Below are positions 43,401 through 51,274 of a stretch of DNA of 64,000 nt, piece by piece (position 1 is the first letter of the stretch; the number at the start of each line of letters is the position of its first letter). The notes under the pieces were generated by a model that was given only the letters and a program-made list of their open reading frames with translations, was not told where the DNA came from and searched no databases. The stretch covers positions 930,001 through 994,000 of the forward strand of contig NZ_CP120367.1 in the NCBI RefSeq assembly GCF_029892045.1, read 5' to 3'. The position numbers and the translations under genes were made by a program. Origin of the DNA: Sinorhizobium numidicum. GTDB lineage: Bacteria; Pseudomonadota; Alphaproteobacteria; Rhizobiales; Rhizobiaceae.

Positions 43401-45911
43401 GGCACGGAAAACTTGATTTCGACGACGACCGCAGCCATCGCAGAGACTGGTGGTGAAGTGGAACTGCCGGTCACCGCAGACTGGGGCGCGGGCGCCTATG
43501 TCACCGCAACGCTCTACCGCCCCGGCGAAGCTCAAGAGAGCCGCATGCCGATGCGGGCGGTCGGCATCAAATGGCTGACCGTCGATCCCGCCGACCGCAA
43601 GCTTGCCGTCGCACTCGACGTGCCGGAGAAAACGCAGCCGCGCCAGCCGCTTAATATCAGCCTCAGGGTCGAGGGCGCGGGCACGCAAGAAGACGCCTAT
43701 GTCACCCTTGCCGCCGTTGATGTAGGCATCCTGAACCTCACCCGCTACGAAGCTCCCGATCCCGACGGCTGGTACTTCGGCCAAAGGCAGCTTGGCCTTG
43801 AGATCCGCGATCTGTACGGCCGGCTGATCGACGGCTCGCTCGGCGCGACCGGGCGCCTGCGCACCGGCGGCGACGGCGGGCAGATGCCGCTGCAGGGCAG
43901 CCCGCCGACCGAAAAACTCGTCGCGTTCTTCTCCGGTCCGGTAAAGCTCGATGCCGAAGGCAAGGCGAATGTCAGCTTCGACATTCCACAGTTCAACGGA
44001 ACGGCGCGGGTCATGGCCGTCGCCTGGACGAAGACCGGCGTCGGCCACGCGGTCAAGGACGTCGTCGTCCGCGATCCGGTCGTGGTCACCGCCAATCTGC
44101 CGAAATTCCTCGCACCCGGAGACCGGGCTGAACTGAGGCTCGACATCGCCAACACCGATGCGCCGGCCGGCGACTATCAGTTGCAGGTGACGAGCAACGG
44201 CCCGATCACCGTCGAACAGGTGGGGCCGTTCGAAACCGTGCAGCTCGACGCCGGCGGCAAGTCTGCCGTGACGCTGCCCATCGCCGGTCAATATCCCGGC
44301 AGCGGCCGCGTCAGCGTAAAACTCTCGAACGCCGCAGGCCTGTCGCTGGAGCAGGCGCTGGATATCCCCGTTCGCCCGGCTGCGCTGCCGGTGACGCAAC
44401 GCCAGGTCGTCAATATCGCCGCCGACAGCAGCCTGACCGTGGACGGGCAATTGCTCGCCGAGAGCCTTTTGCAGGGCGCCTCGGTCAGCCTCAACGTGAC
44501 GCGCTCGGCCGCCTTCGATATCCCGGCGCTGCTGATGACCCTCGACCGCTATCCCTATGGCTGCGCCGAGCAGACGACCAGCCGAGCTTTGCCGCTGCTC
44601 TACCTCAGCGAATTGTCAAAGCAGTCCGGTCTTCCGGAAGACCGGGACGTGACGAAGCGGGTTCAAGAGGCGATCTACAGCGTCCTCGCCTATCAATCCT
44701 CATCGGGCAGCTTCGGCCTGTGGAGCCCCGGCTCCGGCGACCTCTGGCTCGACGCCTATGTCACCGACTTCCTGACCCGCGCCCGCGAGCAGAAATATGA
44801 GGTGCCCGAGCAGGCGATGGTGCAGGCGCTCGAAAACCTGCAGAACGCGCTGAGCTACGATGTCAACGTCAAGGACCAGGGCAACGAGATCGCCTATGCA
44901 CTCTACGTGCTTGCGCGCAATCGCAAGGCGGCGATCAGCGATCTGCGCTACTATGCCGACACGATGCTTGGCGACTTCCCGACTCCGCTCGCCAAAGCGC
45001 ATATCGCCGCAGCACTCGCGCTTTATGGCGATGCCGAACGTTCGCAGGATATTTTCGCTGCCTCGCTCAACATGTCGACCGGGCTCGTCAATGTCAGCCT
45101 CGCCCGCTCCGACTATGGATCGTCGCTGCGCGACGATGCGGCCGTACTGGCGCTCGCCGCCGAAAGCCGGCCCGTGCCGCCGATCATTCCGGAGCTTTCG
45201 AAGATCGTCGCGAGAGAGTGGCAGCAGGCGAAATACACGAGCACCCAGGAACAGACCTGGATGCTCCTTGCCGCCCGCGCCATTCAGGGCGGCGACGAGG
45301 ATATGAGGCTGGACATCAATGGCGCCGAGCGCACCGGCAGCTACGCTGCGCGGATCACCGGCGATGCGCTCATGGAGCACCCCGTCGTCATCCGCAACAA
45401 CGGCGCCGATGCCGTGTCCGCGATGGTGACGACCGTGGCCGCTCCCGCCCAGCCGCTGTCGGCCGGCGGTGACGGCTTCACCATCGAGCGGACCTATTAC
45501 ACGCTCGAGGGCGCGGAGGCGAATGTCAGCGAAGCGCGGCAGAACGAGCGCTATGTCGTCGTGCTCAAGGTGACCGAAAGCAACGACTGGCCGTCGCGCG
45601 TGCTGATCGCCGATCTCTTGCCGGCCGGCTTCGAGATCGACAATCCAAGCCTCGTCGACAGCGCCGCACTTACCAACTTCGAGTGGATCGGCGAGGTCGA
45701 GGCCGCCCATACCGAGTTCCGCAGCGACCGCTTCGTCGCCGCCTTCGACCGGTCGACCGGCGACAACCGAGAGATCACCCTTGCCTATGTCGTGCGCGCG
45801 GTGACACCTGGCACCTACGACCATCCGGCCGCAAGTGTCGAGGACATGTACCGGCCGCAGTTCTCGGCGCGCACGGCGACAGGACGCATGGAGGTGCTGG
45901 CAGCGCAGTAG
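40455..45911 (+). CDS. Alpha-2-macroglobulin family protein with N-terminal PAN domain
   Basis: This 1818-residue envelope protein begins with a signal peptide (MRAFIGLSTFLLMLVSVGTPAAAA). A PAN/apple domain follows (about residues 40-95, cysteines in QCQTTCVADRSC and WCFLK), then many macroglobulin (MG) domains, a bait region, and the thioester/TED domain with GCAEQT (Cys1370-Ala-Glu-Gln) in the place of the CxEQ thioester. Known bacterial homologues (ECAM/YfhM) trap proteases that breach the outer membrane. pbpC follows eight bases later, the classic pair. The start at 40455 has GGGAGGAC upstream. Confidence 0.9.
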   Translation: MSMRAFIGLSTFLLMLVSVGTPAAAADSGRRIEITRDGDYFGFDLRTEQNVSLEQCQTTCVADRSCRAFTYNPKVKWCFLKSDFNQLNTFKGAIAGKIVENVGNGPDIGAPPRLSFVSDQLMQDARDVKANLALAEDQQGFGVNGLIEAARSELTAGNVENALKAFRGALAITPDDGELWLETARAANRITGNTEIAGQAALAALNGYQLTRTTESRANALAVLAKALENMENYRAALNAYKASLELAQAKTVETAYLDLKARQGFRVTDHTIDADSASARACVQFSEQLVKNGPDYASFVTLDGAAPKAVEAKGSEICVEGLTHGQRYKLVLRQGLPSSVDEVLETPVSLDIYVKDRSPMVRFTGDSFVLPSTARRGIPIVSVNTESANLKLYRIGDRSISSLLTSSQFLTQIDAYSAQRIEDESGELVWQGSIDIETELNKEVVTSFPVDEALPKREPGVYVLTAVSSTGVSQEWDARATQWFVVSEIGISTYAGTDGLSVFVRSLASAKPLAGVELQLIAKNNEVLGTATTDADGRATFAAGLIRGTASMTPAVITARKGADDYVFLDMTRAGFDLSDRGVTGRAAPGAIDIFAWTERGIYRAGETVHAAALARDVNGAAIENLPLTFIFMRPDGVEDRRLVSNGGKLGGHTLDLPIPENAMRGTWTMRIFTDPKGSAIGEKQFLVDDFVPDRTEFDLTSEAKSIEIGTPIQVAVDGRFLYGAPAAGLTLEGEVSVKPTRENEAFKGYFFGLADEEASEDTRVPLEELEPLDADGKSVFDVDLSEVPSTTQLLNANVTVRMREAGGRAVERSLTLPVKPEGPMIGIKPEFSGDLAENSVGKFHVIAVDADGAKIAMPGLIWKLISVERNYQWYRDGSAWKYEPVISTKQVANGTADVTKDGTEIAVPVGWGRYRLEIETAAIDGPTSSVEFDAGWYVEAASTETPDGLEIALDKENYSVGETAKLKVSPRFAGELLVTVGTENLISTTTAAIAETGGEVELPVTADWGAGAYVTATLYRPGEAQESRMPMRAVGIKWLTVDPADRKLAVALDVPEKTQPRQPLNISLRVEGAGTQEDAYVTLAAVDVGILNLTRYEAPDPDGWYFGQRQLGLEIRDLYGRLIDGSLGATGRLRTGGDGGQMPLQGSPPTEKLVAFFSGPVKLDAEGKANVSFDIPQFNGTARVMAVAWTKTGVGHAVKDVVVRDPVVVTANLPKFLAPGDRAELRLDIANTDAPAGDYQLQVTSNGPITVEQVGPFETVQLDAGGKSAVTLPIAGQYPGSGRVSVKLSNAAGLSLEQALDIPVRPAALPVTQRQVVNIAADSSLTVDGQLLAESLLQGASVSLNVTRSAAFDIPALLMTLDRYPYGCAEQTTSRALPLLYLSELSKQSGLPEDRDVTKRVQEAIYSVLAYQSSSGSFGLWSPGSGDLWLDAYVTDFLTRAREQKYEVPEQAMVQALENLQNALSYDVNVKDQGNEIAYALYVLARNRKAAISDLRYYADTMLGDFPTPLAKAHIAAALALYGDAERSQDIFAASLNMSTGLVNVSLARSDYGSSLRDDAAVLALAAESRPVPPIIPELSKIVAREWQQAKYTSTQEQTWMLLAARAIQGGDEDMRLDINGAERTGSYAARITGDALMEHPVVIRNNGADAVSAMVTTVAAPAQPLSAGGDGFTIERTYYTLEGAEANVSEARQNERYVVVLKVTESNDWPSRVLIADLLPAGFEIDNPSLVDSAALTNFEWIGEVEAAHTEFRSDRFVAAFDRSTGDNREITLAYVVRAVTPGTYDHPAASVEDMYRPQFSARTATGRMEVLAAQ

Positions 45912-45919
45912 CACGGGCT

Positions 45920-48004
45920 ATGTCCATTCGGCGAAAACTCTTCATCGGCTTGCCGATCGGCCTCATCATGGCCGTGTCGGCATTTTTTGCGCTCGAATGG
46001 GCGGACAAGACCTTTCCGCCGCCGCTCGAAAGAACAGCGGCGGTCTCGGTCGAGGTTCTGGACAAGGATGGACAATTGTTGCGCGCCTTCGCGATGAAGA
46101 ATGGTTTGTGGCGACTGAAAACGACTGTCGGCGATGTCGACCCGCGCTTTCTCGAGATGCTGATCGCCTATGAGGACCAGCGCTTTCGGCAACATCACGG
46201 GGTGGACACGCTGGCCTTGGCACGCGCGGCGCTACAATTTGTCACTAACGGCCGCATCGTTTCCGGTGCCTCGACGCTCTCGATGCAGGTGGCAAGGTTG
46301 ATCGAGCCACGCGCGCGGCGGACGCTTACCGCAAAACTCTTGCAAGTCGCTCGCGCCATCCAGATCGAGCGACGCCTTAGCAAGGATCAGATCCTCGACC
46401 TCTATCTGACCCACGCTCCCTATGGCGGCAATCTCGAGGGCGTACGCGCCGCTAGCCTCGCCTGGTTTGGCAAGGAGCCGCGCCGCCTCTCGGTCGCCGA
46501 AGCGGCGCTTCTGGTCGCGTTACCGCAATTACCGGAAAAGCGCCGGCCAGATCGCAATCTTGCGGCGGCGGAGGCGGCTCGGCAACGGGTGTTAACCCGC
46601 ATGGCGGTTGCCAATGTGATCGGCGAAGGGGAGGCAGAGCGGGCGGCGATAACAGCCATCCCGAACCGCCGCCTTCAGCTTCCGGCTCATGCCGCACATC
46701 TGGCGGAAGCCGCCGTTCGCAAGGAGCCCCGGACGCTCCAGCATCACACGACCCTGCGCCGCGACATGCAGCGCGGATTGGAGGCCGTCGCGCGCGAAGG
46801 GGCAGCAAGGCTCGGCCCCAAGGTCTCGGTCGCCATGGTCATGGCTGATGTTCGAAGCGGCGAGATCGTCGGCGAGGTCGGCTCGGCCGATTATTTCGAC
46901 GCAAGCCGCTCCGGCTGGATCGATATGACGAGGATCACCCGATCGCCGGGGTCGACGCTGAAGCCCTTTATCTACGGGCTCGCTTTCGAGGAGGGCTTGG
47001 TCGCCCAGGAAACGATAATCGAGGACAGGCCGGCGGATTTCTTCGGCTATCGGCCGCGCAATTTCGACATGACCTACCAGGGCGATGTCAGCGTGCGCCA
47101 AGCCCTGCAGCTTTCCCTCAACGTACCGGCAATCCGCCTGCTCGATGCGGTGGGGCCCGCACGATTGATGATGCGCTTCCGCCGCGCGGAGGTGCGCCCA
47201 AAGCTGCCGCCGAACGAGGCGCCAGGGCTCGCCATTGGCCTTGGCGGTGCTGGCGTCACCTTGCGCGATCTCGTCCAACTCTATGCCGGTCTTGCTAATC
47301 GCGGCTGGCCTGTGCGGCTCGGCGACAACATTGACGGCAAGGCCGGGCTGATCGATGGCGAGCCGCTGCTCTCGACGGTCGCCGCCTGGCACGTCGCCGA
47401 TATTCTCGCGGACGTATTGCCGCCAGCCGGGAGCCGCCAGCGCGGCATCGCCTACAAGACGGGCACCAGCTACGGCTATCGCGATGCGTGGTCCGTCGGC
47501 TTCGACGGTCGCTACGTGCTGGGGGTCTGGTTCGGCCGTCCGGACAACGGCGCTGTGCCGGGATTGACCGGCTATGGAGCAGCCGCCCCGATCCTCTTCG
47601 AAGGATTTGCCAAGAGCGGGGTCGCCATCACAGCACTGCCAGACGGGCCTGCCGGCGCCGTGCGGATCGCCCAGACCGAGCTGCCGATCAGCCAACGGCG
47701 CTTCTCCATTACCGCGAGCGACTTGCTTTCAGCATCGATACGCGAAGCCGCGCCGCAGATCGTCTTTCCCCCGGAAGGGGCCCGTGTCGAACTTGGCGCC
47801 GACCGGAGCGAAGCGATGATGCCCCTGACGCTGAAACTGCATGGTGGCCGGGCGCCGTTCCGGTGGCTTGCCAATGGCCGTCCGCTGCCGGATATCACCC
47901 GCCGTCGCGTGAGCCAATGGCTGCCCGACGGCGGCGGCTATTCGACCCTGACGGTCATCGACGCGCTGGGTCGCGCGGCCAGTGTCCGCGTATTCGTGGA
48001 CTAG
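45920..48004 (+). CDS. pbpC: Penicillin-binding protein 1C
   Basis: The 694-residue bifunctional murein synthase has an N-terminal anchor (LFIGLPIGLIMAVSAFFAL). The GT51 transglycosylase domain has the catalytic Glu85 in IAYEDQRF and GASTLSMQVARL. The transpeptidase domain has SPGSTLKPF (Ser345-x-x-Lys348), SLN and KTGTS (Lys513-Thr-Gly). A C-terminal BiPBP_C domain of about 90 residues follows (VFPPEGARVEL, ending TVIDALGRAASVRVFVD). It is thought to repair peptidoglycan together with the upstream macroglobulin. The ATG at 45920 is chosen by family; the longer frame lies within the previous gene. Confidence 0.93.
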   Translation: MSIRRKLFIGLPIGLIMAVSAFFALEWADKTFPPPLERTAAVSVEVLDKDGQLLRAFAMKNGLWRLKTTVGDVDPRFLEMLIAYEDQRFRQHHGVDTLALARAALQFVTNGRIVSGASTLSMQVARLIEPRARRTLTAKLLQVARAIQIERRLSKDQILDLYLTHAPYGGNLEGVRAASLAWFGKEPRRLSVAEAALLVALPQLPEKRRPDRNLAAAEAARQRVLTRMAVANVIGEGEAERAAITAIPNRRLQLPAHAAHLAEAAVRKEPRTLQHHTTLRRDMQRGLEAVAREGAARLGPKVSVAMVMADVRSGEIVGEVGSADYFDASRSGWIDMTRITRSPGSTLKPFIYGLAFEEGLVAQETIIEDRPADFFGYRPRNFDMTYQGDVSVRQALQLSLNVPAIRLLDAVGPARLMMRFRRAEVRPKLPPNEAPGLAIGLGGAGVTLRDLVQLYAGLANRGWPVRLGDNIDGKAGLIDGEPLLSTVAAWHVADILADVLPPAGSRQRGIAYKTGTSYGYRDAWSVGFDGRYVLGVWFGRPDNGAVPGLTGYGAAAPILFEGFAKSGVAITALPDGPAGAVRIAQTELPISQRRFSITASDLLSASIREAAPQIVFPPEGARVELGADRSEAMMPLTLKLHGGRAPFRWLANGRPLPDITRRRVSQWLPDGGGYSTLTVIDALGRAASVRVFVD

Positions 48005-48047
48005 GCTGGAAAGAGCGTCCCTCCTTTTTGGCAGATATGTGCTCCAA

Positions 48048-48083
48048 ACCGGCCGGAGCTGCCGCTCCGTGCATCCGGCCGGT
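48048..48083. other. Nested palindrome after pbpC
   Basis: ACCGGCCGG (48048-48056) pairs with CCGGCCGGT (48075-48083), with a small inner AGC-TGCC-GCT hairpin. It may be the pbpC terminator, though no T run follows, or part of the neighbouring RIME-like repeat. Confidence 0.45.
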
Positions 48084-48099
48084 GAATGTTTGCGACCTG

Positions 48100-48188
48100 C
48101 TGCATGACCGATTTAAGGATAAAAACGTTCAGCATTTCAAAGTGCTACAGCGACCTTTGTGCGCCTGAAAAGACGCACGGCGCTGTAG
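48100..48188. repeat. RIME-like intergenic palindromic repeat, copy 2
   Basis: The right half matches copy 1 closely: GTGCTACAGCGACC, then GTGCGCCTGAAAAGACGCAC, then CGCTGTAG ending at 48188. The left half (around CCGATTTAAGGAT) is degenerate and its outer palindrome is broken. The repeat ends just before the stop codon of the DUF982 gene on the minus strand. Confidence 0.75.
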
Positions 48189-48189
48189 T

Positions 48190-48495
48190 TCAGGCCGTCA
48201 GTGCAGCTTGCGTCGCTGCTTTCTGCCGGTGCGGCGCCTGGGTCGCCATGACCGCGGGCATCCCCGCTTCGAGGCAGGCGGCAACGAAGGCCTCTCGCGC
48301 CACCGCTGCTGGCGTCATCCGGTTGAGCGCGCGCCGGCAGGTGCGCACCGCTCGCTCGTAGCGCTCTCCCTTGCGCAGCGGCCATTCGTTCTCCAGGAAG
48401 TCAAGGGCCTCATATACCGAACTGAAGGTGCGCGTCAGACCATTCGAGAGACGCACGATGAGAGGGATTGTCCAGGGAACCTCGTTGAGAAGCAT
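48190..48495 (-). CDS. DUF982-domain protein
   Basis: The 101 residues match the small rhizobial DUF982 family: IPLIVRLSNGLTRTFSSVYEALDFLENEWPLRKGERYERAVRTCRRALN, followed by TPAAVAREAFVAACLEAGM. Family members are 80-100 residues, soluble, often present in several copies per genome and of unknown function. GGAAGGAGG precedes the ATG at 48495; the open frame extends upstream without similarity. It lies between a RIME-like repeat and the Hsp20 promoter region. Confidence 0.75.
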   Translation of the reverse strand: MLLNEVPWTIPLIVRLSNGLTRTFSSVYEALDFLENEWPLRKGERYERAVRTCRRALNRMTPAAVAREAFVAACLEAGMPAVMATQAPHRQKAATQAALTA

Positions 48496-48689
48496 TTTTC
48501 CTCCTTCCTCCTTTCGCATACCGTGAATGGATTGGATGAAAAGAGATATTGGCGCTGAAAATGCAAAATCAATTACCCCTCGACGATGCATGTTTGCCGC
48601 TGTGAATACCGGCTCCAAAAAAACGAATTTTCGAGTGGCCATCCCCGTTTTGCCCGATGGGCCGTTGGACATATCGAGGCAAGATTTGC
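48496..48689. other. Intergenic stretch before the Hsp20 promoter
   Basis: These 194 bases hold the promoter area of the DUF982 gene and lead into the RpoH-like promoter. They are AT-richer than the genes around. No ORF with coding character was seen. Confidence 0.4.
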
Positions 48690-48720
48690 CCCTTGAAACA
48701 TCGGTCCGAGCGACTAAATC
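48690..48720 (+). promoter_or_regulatory. RpoH (sigma-32)-like promoter of the Hsp20 genes
   Basis: CTTGAA at 48692-48697, within CCCTTGAAA, matches the -35 box of sigma-32 promoters. Sixteen bases later CTAAAT (48714-48719) could serve as a relaxed -10 element. It lies just upstream of the hairpin-rich leader of the first Hsp20 gene, as expected for a heat-shock promoter. Confidence 0.55.
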
Positions 48721-48724
48721 GATT

Positions 48725-48816
48725 ATAGAGCCGCCTTTTAGGGGCTCTCGGTCGAGGGGCGCCGTCCTCTTCGGCGCGCCTCATTGTCCATGTTGCTCAA
48801 GGAGGATATGGCCATG
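48725..48816 (+). ncRNA. ROSE-type RNA thermometer in the Hsp20 leader
   Basis: The leader forms successive hairpins: AGAGCC/GGCTCT (48727-48748), then GAGG-GCGCCG with CGGCGC-CCTC (48754-48782). The last hairpin pairs CCAT-GTTGCTC (48788-48798) with GGAGGATATGG (48801-48811). In it the TTGCT sequence covers the Shine-Dalgarno AGGAGGA and leaves a bulged G (48795), the hallmark of ROSE elements of rhizobial small heat-shock genes. At low temperature the ribosome site is masked; heat melts the last hairpin. Confidence 0.82.
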
Positions 48817-49290
48817 AGAACAACGTTCGATTTTTCGCCTCTGTCCCGGTCGAGTGTGGGCTTTGACCACCTTTTCGACCTGCTGGACGCCGCGAGCCGT
48901 ATGGCGCCTACGGATAATTGGCCGCCCTACGACATCATGCGTACCGGGGAAAATAACTACCGTATCGCGATGTCGGTCGCAGGCTTCACGCCCGAAGAAA
49001 TCACGATCACGCACGAGCCGCACCTGCTTGTCGTCACCGGTGAGAAAGCCGGAGGGGACGAGGCGGATTACCTCTATCGCGGTATCGCCGCTCGCAATTT
49101 CGACCGCAGATTCCAGCTCGCGGATTATGTAACCGTTAGTCGTGCCAGCCTCGCCAACGGGTTGCTGACAATCGACCTGGTTCGTGAGCTGCCCGAGCAG
49201 ATGAAGCCGCGCCGTATCGAGATACGGCAGGCCGACGCCTTGCCGCCGGTCGAATCTAAAAAGATCGAGGGCGGCAAGCAGGCCGCATAA
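48814..49290 (+). CDS. Small heat-shock protein Hsp20 (IbpA type)
   Basis: This 158-residue protein has a short N-terminal arm (TFDFSPLSRSSVGFDHLFDLLD), an alpha-crystallin domain of about 90 residues with YRIAMSVAGFTPEEITI and the C-terminal-strand motif LANGLLTIDL (the GxL type), and a tail. It forms oligomers holding unfolded proteins for refolding. The ATG at 48814 was chosen because AAGGAGG (48799-48805) is eight bases away; the ATG at 48808 is too close. The leader is a ROSE thermometer. Confidence 0.92.
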   Translation: MRTTFDFSPLSRSSVGFDHLFDLLDAASRMAPTDNWPPYDIMRTGENNYRIAMSVAGFTPEEITITHEPHLLVVTGEKAGGDEADYLYRGIAARNFDRRFQLADYVTVSRASLANGLLTIDLVRELPEQMKPRRIEIRQADALPPVESKKIEGGKQAA

Positions 49291-49317
49291 GCAATGGATA
49301 ACAGCATCCACCGATCC

Positions 49318-49345
49318 TGAGACGCCGGCAGCGTCCGGCGTCTCA
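49318..49345. other. Stem-loop between the two Hsp20 genes
   Basis: TGAGACGCCGG (49318-49328) and CCGGCGTCTCA (49335-49345) form a perfect 11-bp stem with a six-base loop. No T run follows. It may terminate partly, be an mRNA processing or stability element, or belong to the leader of the second Hsp20 gene. That leader lacks the TTGCT anti-Shine-Dalgarno motif of ROSE elements. Confidence 0.5.
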
Positions 49346-49375
49346 TCGGCGGTAGCAGCAGAAAGGAGCTGAGAA

Positions 49376-49882
49376 ATGAACGTACGTGAACTCATTCCTT
49401 GGGGCTGGAAACAAGACCAGGTCCCTGCATCCTATCGCGGTGATCGTAACCCCTTCCTCACGCTTCACCGTGAAATGAACCGGCTGTTCGATGACATTTA
49501 CCGCGGCTTTGATCAGCGTATGCCCTTCGCGTTTACCGGGCGTTCAGGCTTCGGCGGCTGGCCGAGTGTGGAAATCACCGACCGGGAAAACGAAGTCAAG
49601 CTTACGGCAGAGTTGCCCGGGCTTGAGGAAAAGGACGTCGAAATCTTCCTTTCCGATGGCGTGTTGACGCTGCGCGGCGAGAAGAGGGCCGAGAGCGAAG
49701 ATGAGGAAAATCAGTTTTCCGAATGCTTCTATGGTCGCTTCGAGCGGCGCATTCCGCTCGGCTACGACATCGACGAAAGCAAAGTGAACGCGACCTTCAA
49801 GAATGGTGTACTGAGTGTCACCCTGCCGAAGACCGAGCAGGGCAAGGCCAAGGGCAAACGCATCGCGATCAGCAGCTCATAA
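49376..49882 (+). CDS. Small heat-shock protein Hsp20 (second, class A/C type)
   Basis: This 168-residue Hsp20 is of a different type from its neighbour, with an N-terminus rich in aromatic residues (NVRELIPWGWKQD) and LHREMNRLFDDIYRGF. The alpha-crystallin domain contains VKLTAELPGLEEKDVEIFLSDGVLTLRGEK and FKNGVLSVTLPK (GVLSVTLP motif), followed by a short basic tail. AAAGGAG precedes the ATG. It is 85 bases downstream of the first Hsp20 gene on the same strand, separated by a stem-loop. Confidence 0.93.
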   Translation: MNVRELIPWGWKQDQVPASYRGDRNPFLTLHREMNRLFDDIYRGFDQRMPFAFTGRSGFGGWPSVEITDRENEVKLTAELPGLEEKDVEIFLSDGVLTLRGEKRAESEDEENQFSECFYGRFERRIPLGYDIDESKVNATFKNGVLSVTLPKTEQGKAKGKRIAISSS

Positions 49883-49900
49883 GATAGGTCAATCGACGCC

Positions 49901-49925
49901 CGTCGGGCGCGCAAAGCGCCCGACG
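49901..49925. terminator. Bidirectional stem-loop between Hsp20 and guaD
   Basis: CGTCGGGCGC (49901-49910) and GCGCCCGACG (49916-49925) pair perfectly across a five-base loop. They lie between two converging genes that end at 49882 and 49931. No long T run is present. Confidence 0.6.
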
Positions 49926-49930
49926 CATCG

Positions 49931-51274
49931 CTATGCCGTCTCCGGCACTCGCTGGAGGGTGCTTCCGGCGAACTGTTTGCTCCGCTTCATCGGCGTGCCG
50001 GCGACATAGACTTCCGCCACCGAACGGTCATCACCCATCGTCTGGAGGATGAACAACTCTTCCACGAGCGATGAAGCGACCTGCATGCGCAGTTCCATGG
50101 CCGACTTTGCGCGACTGTCGAGTACGACGATATCCGCGTCCGCGCCAGCATGCAGCGAGCCTATCCGGTGATCGAGGTCGAGTGCCCGGGCGTTGCCGAG
50201 TGTCATCATGTAGAAGGAGTTCAGCGGAGAAAGCCGCTGGCCTTGCAGGTGCAGTATCTTATAGGCCTCATCCATGGTTTCGAGCATGGAGAAGCTTGTG
50301 CCACCGCCGACGTCGGTCGCGACGCAATGACGGGCCCCGAGCCTGTCGAAGCGATCCCGGTCGAAAAGGCCGCTGCCGAGAAAAAGATTGGATGTCGGGC
50401 AGAATACACCGACCGCGCCAGTCTCAGCGAGCACCGATATTTCCCGATCGCTAAGATAGATGCAATGGCCGAGCAGGGTCTTGCGACGCAGCAGGTCATA
50501 ACGTGCGTAGATGTCGGTGTAATCTTTCGCTTCCGGGTAGAGCGATGTAGCAAAGGCGACCTCATCGCGATTTTCGGAAAGATGGGTTTGCACGTAGCAG
50601 TCCGGGTGTTCGGCGACGAGCGCGCGGCTCATCTCCATCTGCTCGGGCGTCGAGGTGATCGCGAAACGCGGGCTGATCGCATAATGCGCACGGCCGCGGC
50701 CGTGCCATTTACCGATGAGGTGTTTCGTCTCGTCATAGCCTTTCTGCGGCGTATCGCGCAGCGCGTCGGGCGCGTTGCGGTCCATCATCACCTTGCCGCC
50801 AATCATCAGCATGTTGCGTTCTTCCGCGGCGGTAAAGAAGGCATCGACGCTTTCCGCATGCACGGAACAATAGGCGACCGCGGTCGTGGTGCCGTTGGAC
50901 AGAAGTTCGTCCATGAAACGGCCTGCGATGAAATCGGCATGTTCCGGCGCTTTGAACTTCTGCTCTTCGACGAAGATGTAGGTGTTCAGCCATTCCAGGA
51001 GTTTCGCGCCGTAAGAGGCGATCGCCTGCGTCTGAGGGAAGTGCAGATGAGTGTCGATGAGCCCGGGCAGCACGAGATGCGGGCGATGATCGGCAATCAC
51101 CGCATGGTCGCCAGCTTGTCTGGCGATGTCGCCGTAGGACCCGACGTCGGCGACCTTGCCGTTCCTGACGAGCACGGCGCCGTCTTCGAAAAAGCGATAG
51201 GAGCCGGTATCATCGATGCCCTCAGGCTCCTTGAGGAAGGTGAGCACCCGGCCACGGATCAGCAACTCATTCAT
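49931..51274 (-). CDS. guaD: Guanine deaminase
   Basis: The 447-residue amidohydrolase converts guanine to xanthine and ammonia. Metal ligands are seen in DTHLHFPQTQ (His76, His78), with HLSENRDEV, LLGHCIYLS and CVATDVGGGTS supplying the others. FPQTQ after HxH is typical of guanine deaminases. The gene overlaps the puuD stop by four bases, so the two are translated from one transcript. It supplies xanthine for the dehydrogenase encoded at 54.5-59.3 kb. Confidence 0.93.
   Translation of the reverse strand: MNELLIRGRVLTFLKEPEGIDDTGSYRFFEDGAVLVRNGKVADVGSYGDIARQAGDHAVIADHRPHLVLPGLIDTHLHFPQTQAIASYGAKLLEWLNTYIFVEEQKFKAPEHADFIAGRFMDELLSNGTTTAVAYCSVHAESVDAFFTAAEERNMLMIGGKVMMDRNAPDALRDTPQKGYDETKHLIGKWHGRGRAHYAISPRFAITSTPEQMEMSRALVAEHPDCYVQTHLSENRDEVAFATSLYPEAKDYTDIYARYDLLRRKTLLGHCIYLSDREISVLAETGAVGVFCPTSNLFLGSGLFDRDRFDRLGARHCVATDVGGGTSFSMLETMDEAYKILHLQGQRLSPLNSFYMMTLGNARALDLDHRIGSLHAGADADIVVLDSRAKSAMELRMQVASSLVEELFILQTMGDDRSVAEVYVAGTPMKRSKQFAGSTLQRVPETA

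Noticed and set aside
49291..49375. A second ROSE element before the second Hsp20 gene
   Set aside because: The leader lacks the TTGCT sequence pairing with the Shine-Dalgarno region; the stem-loop there is far from the ribosome-binding site.
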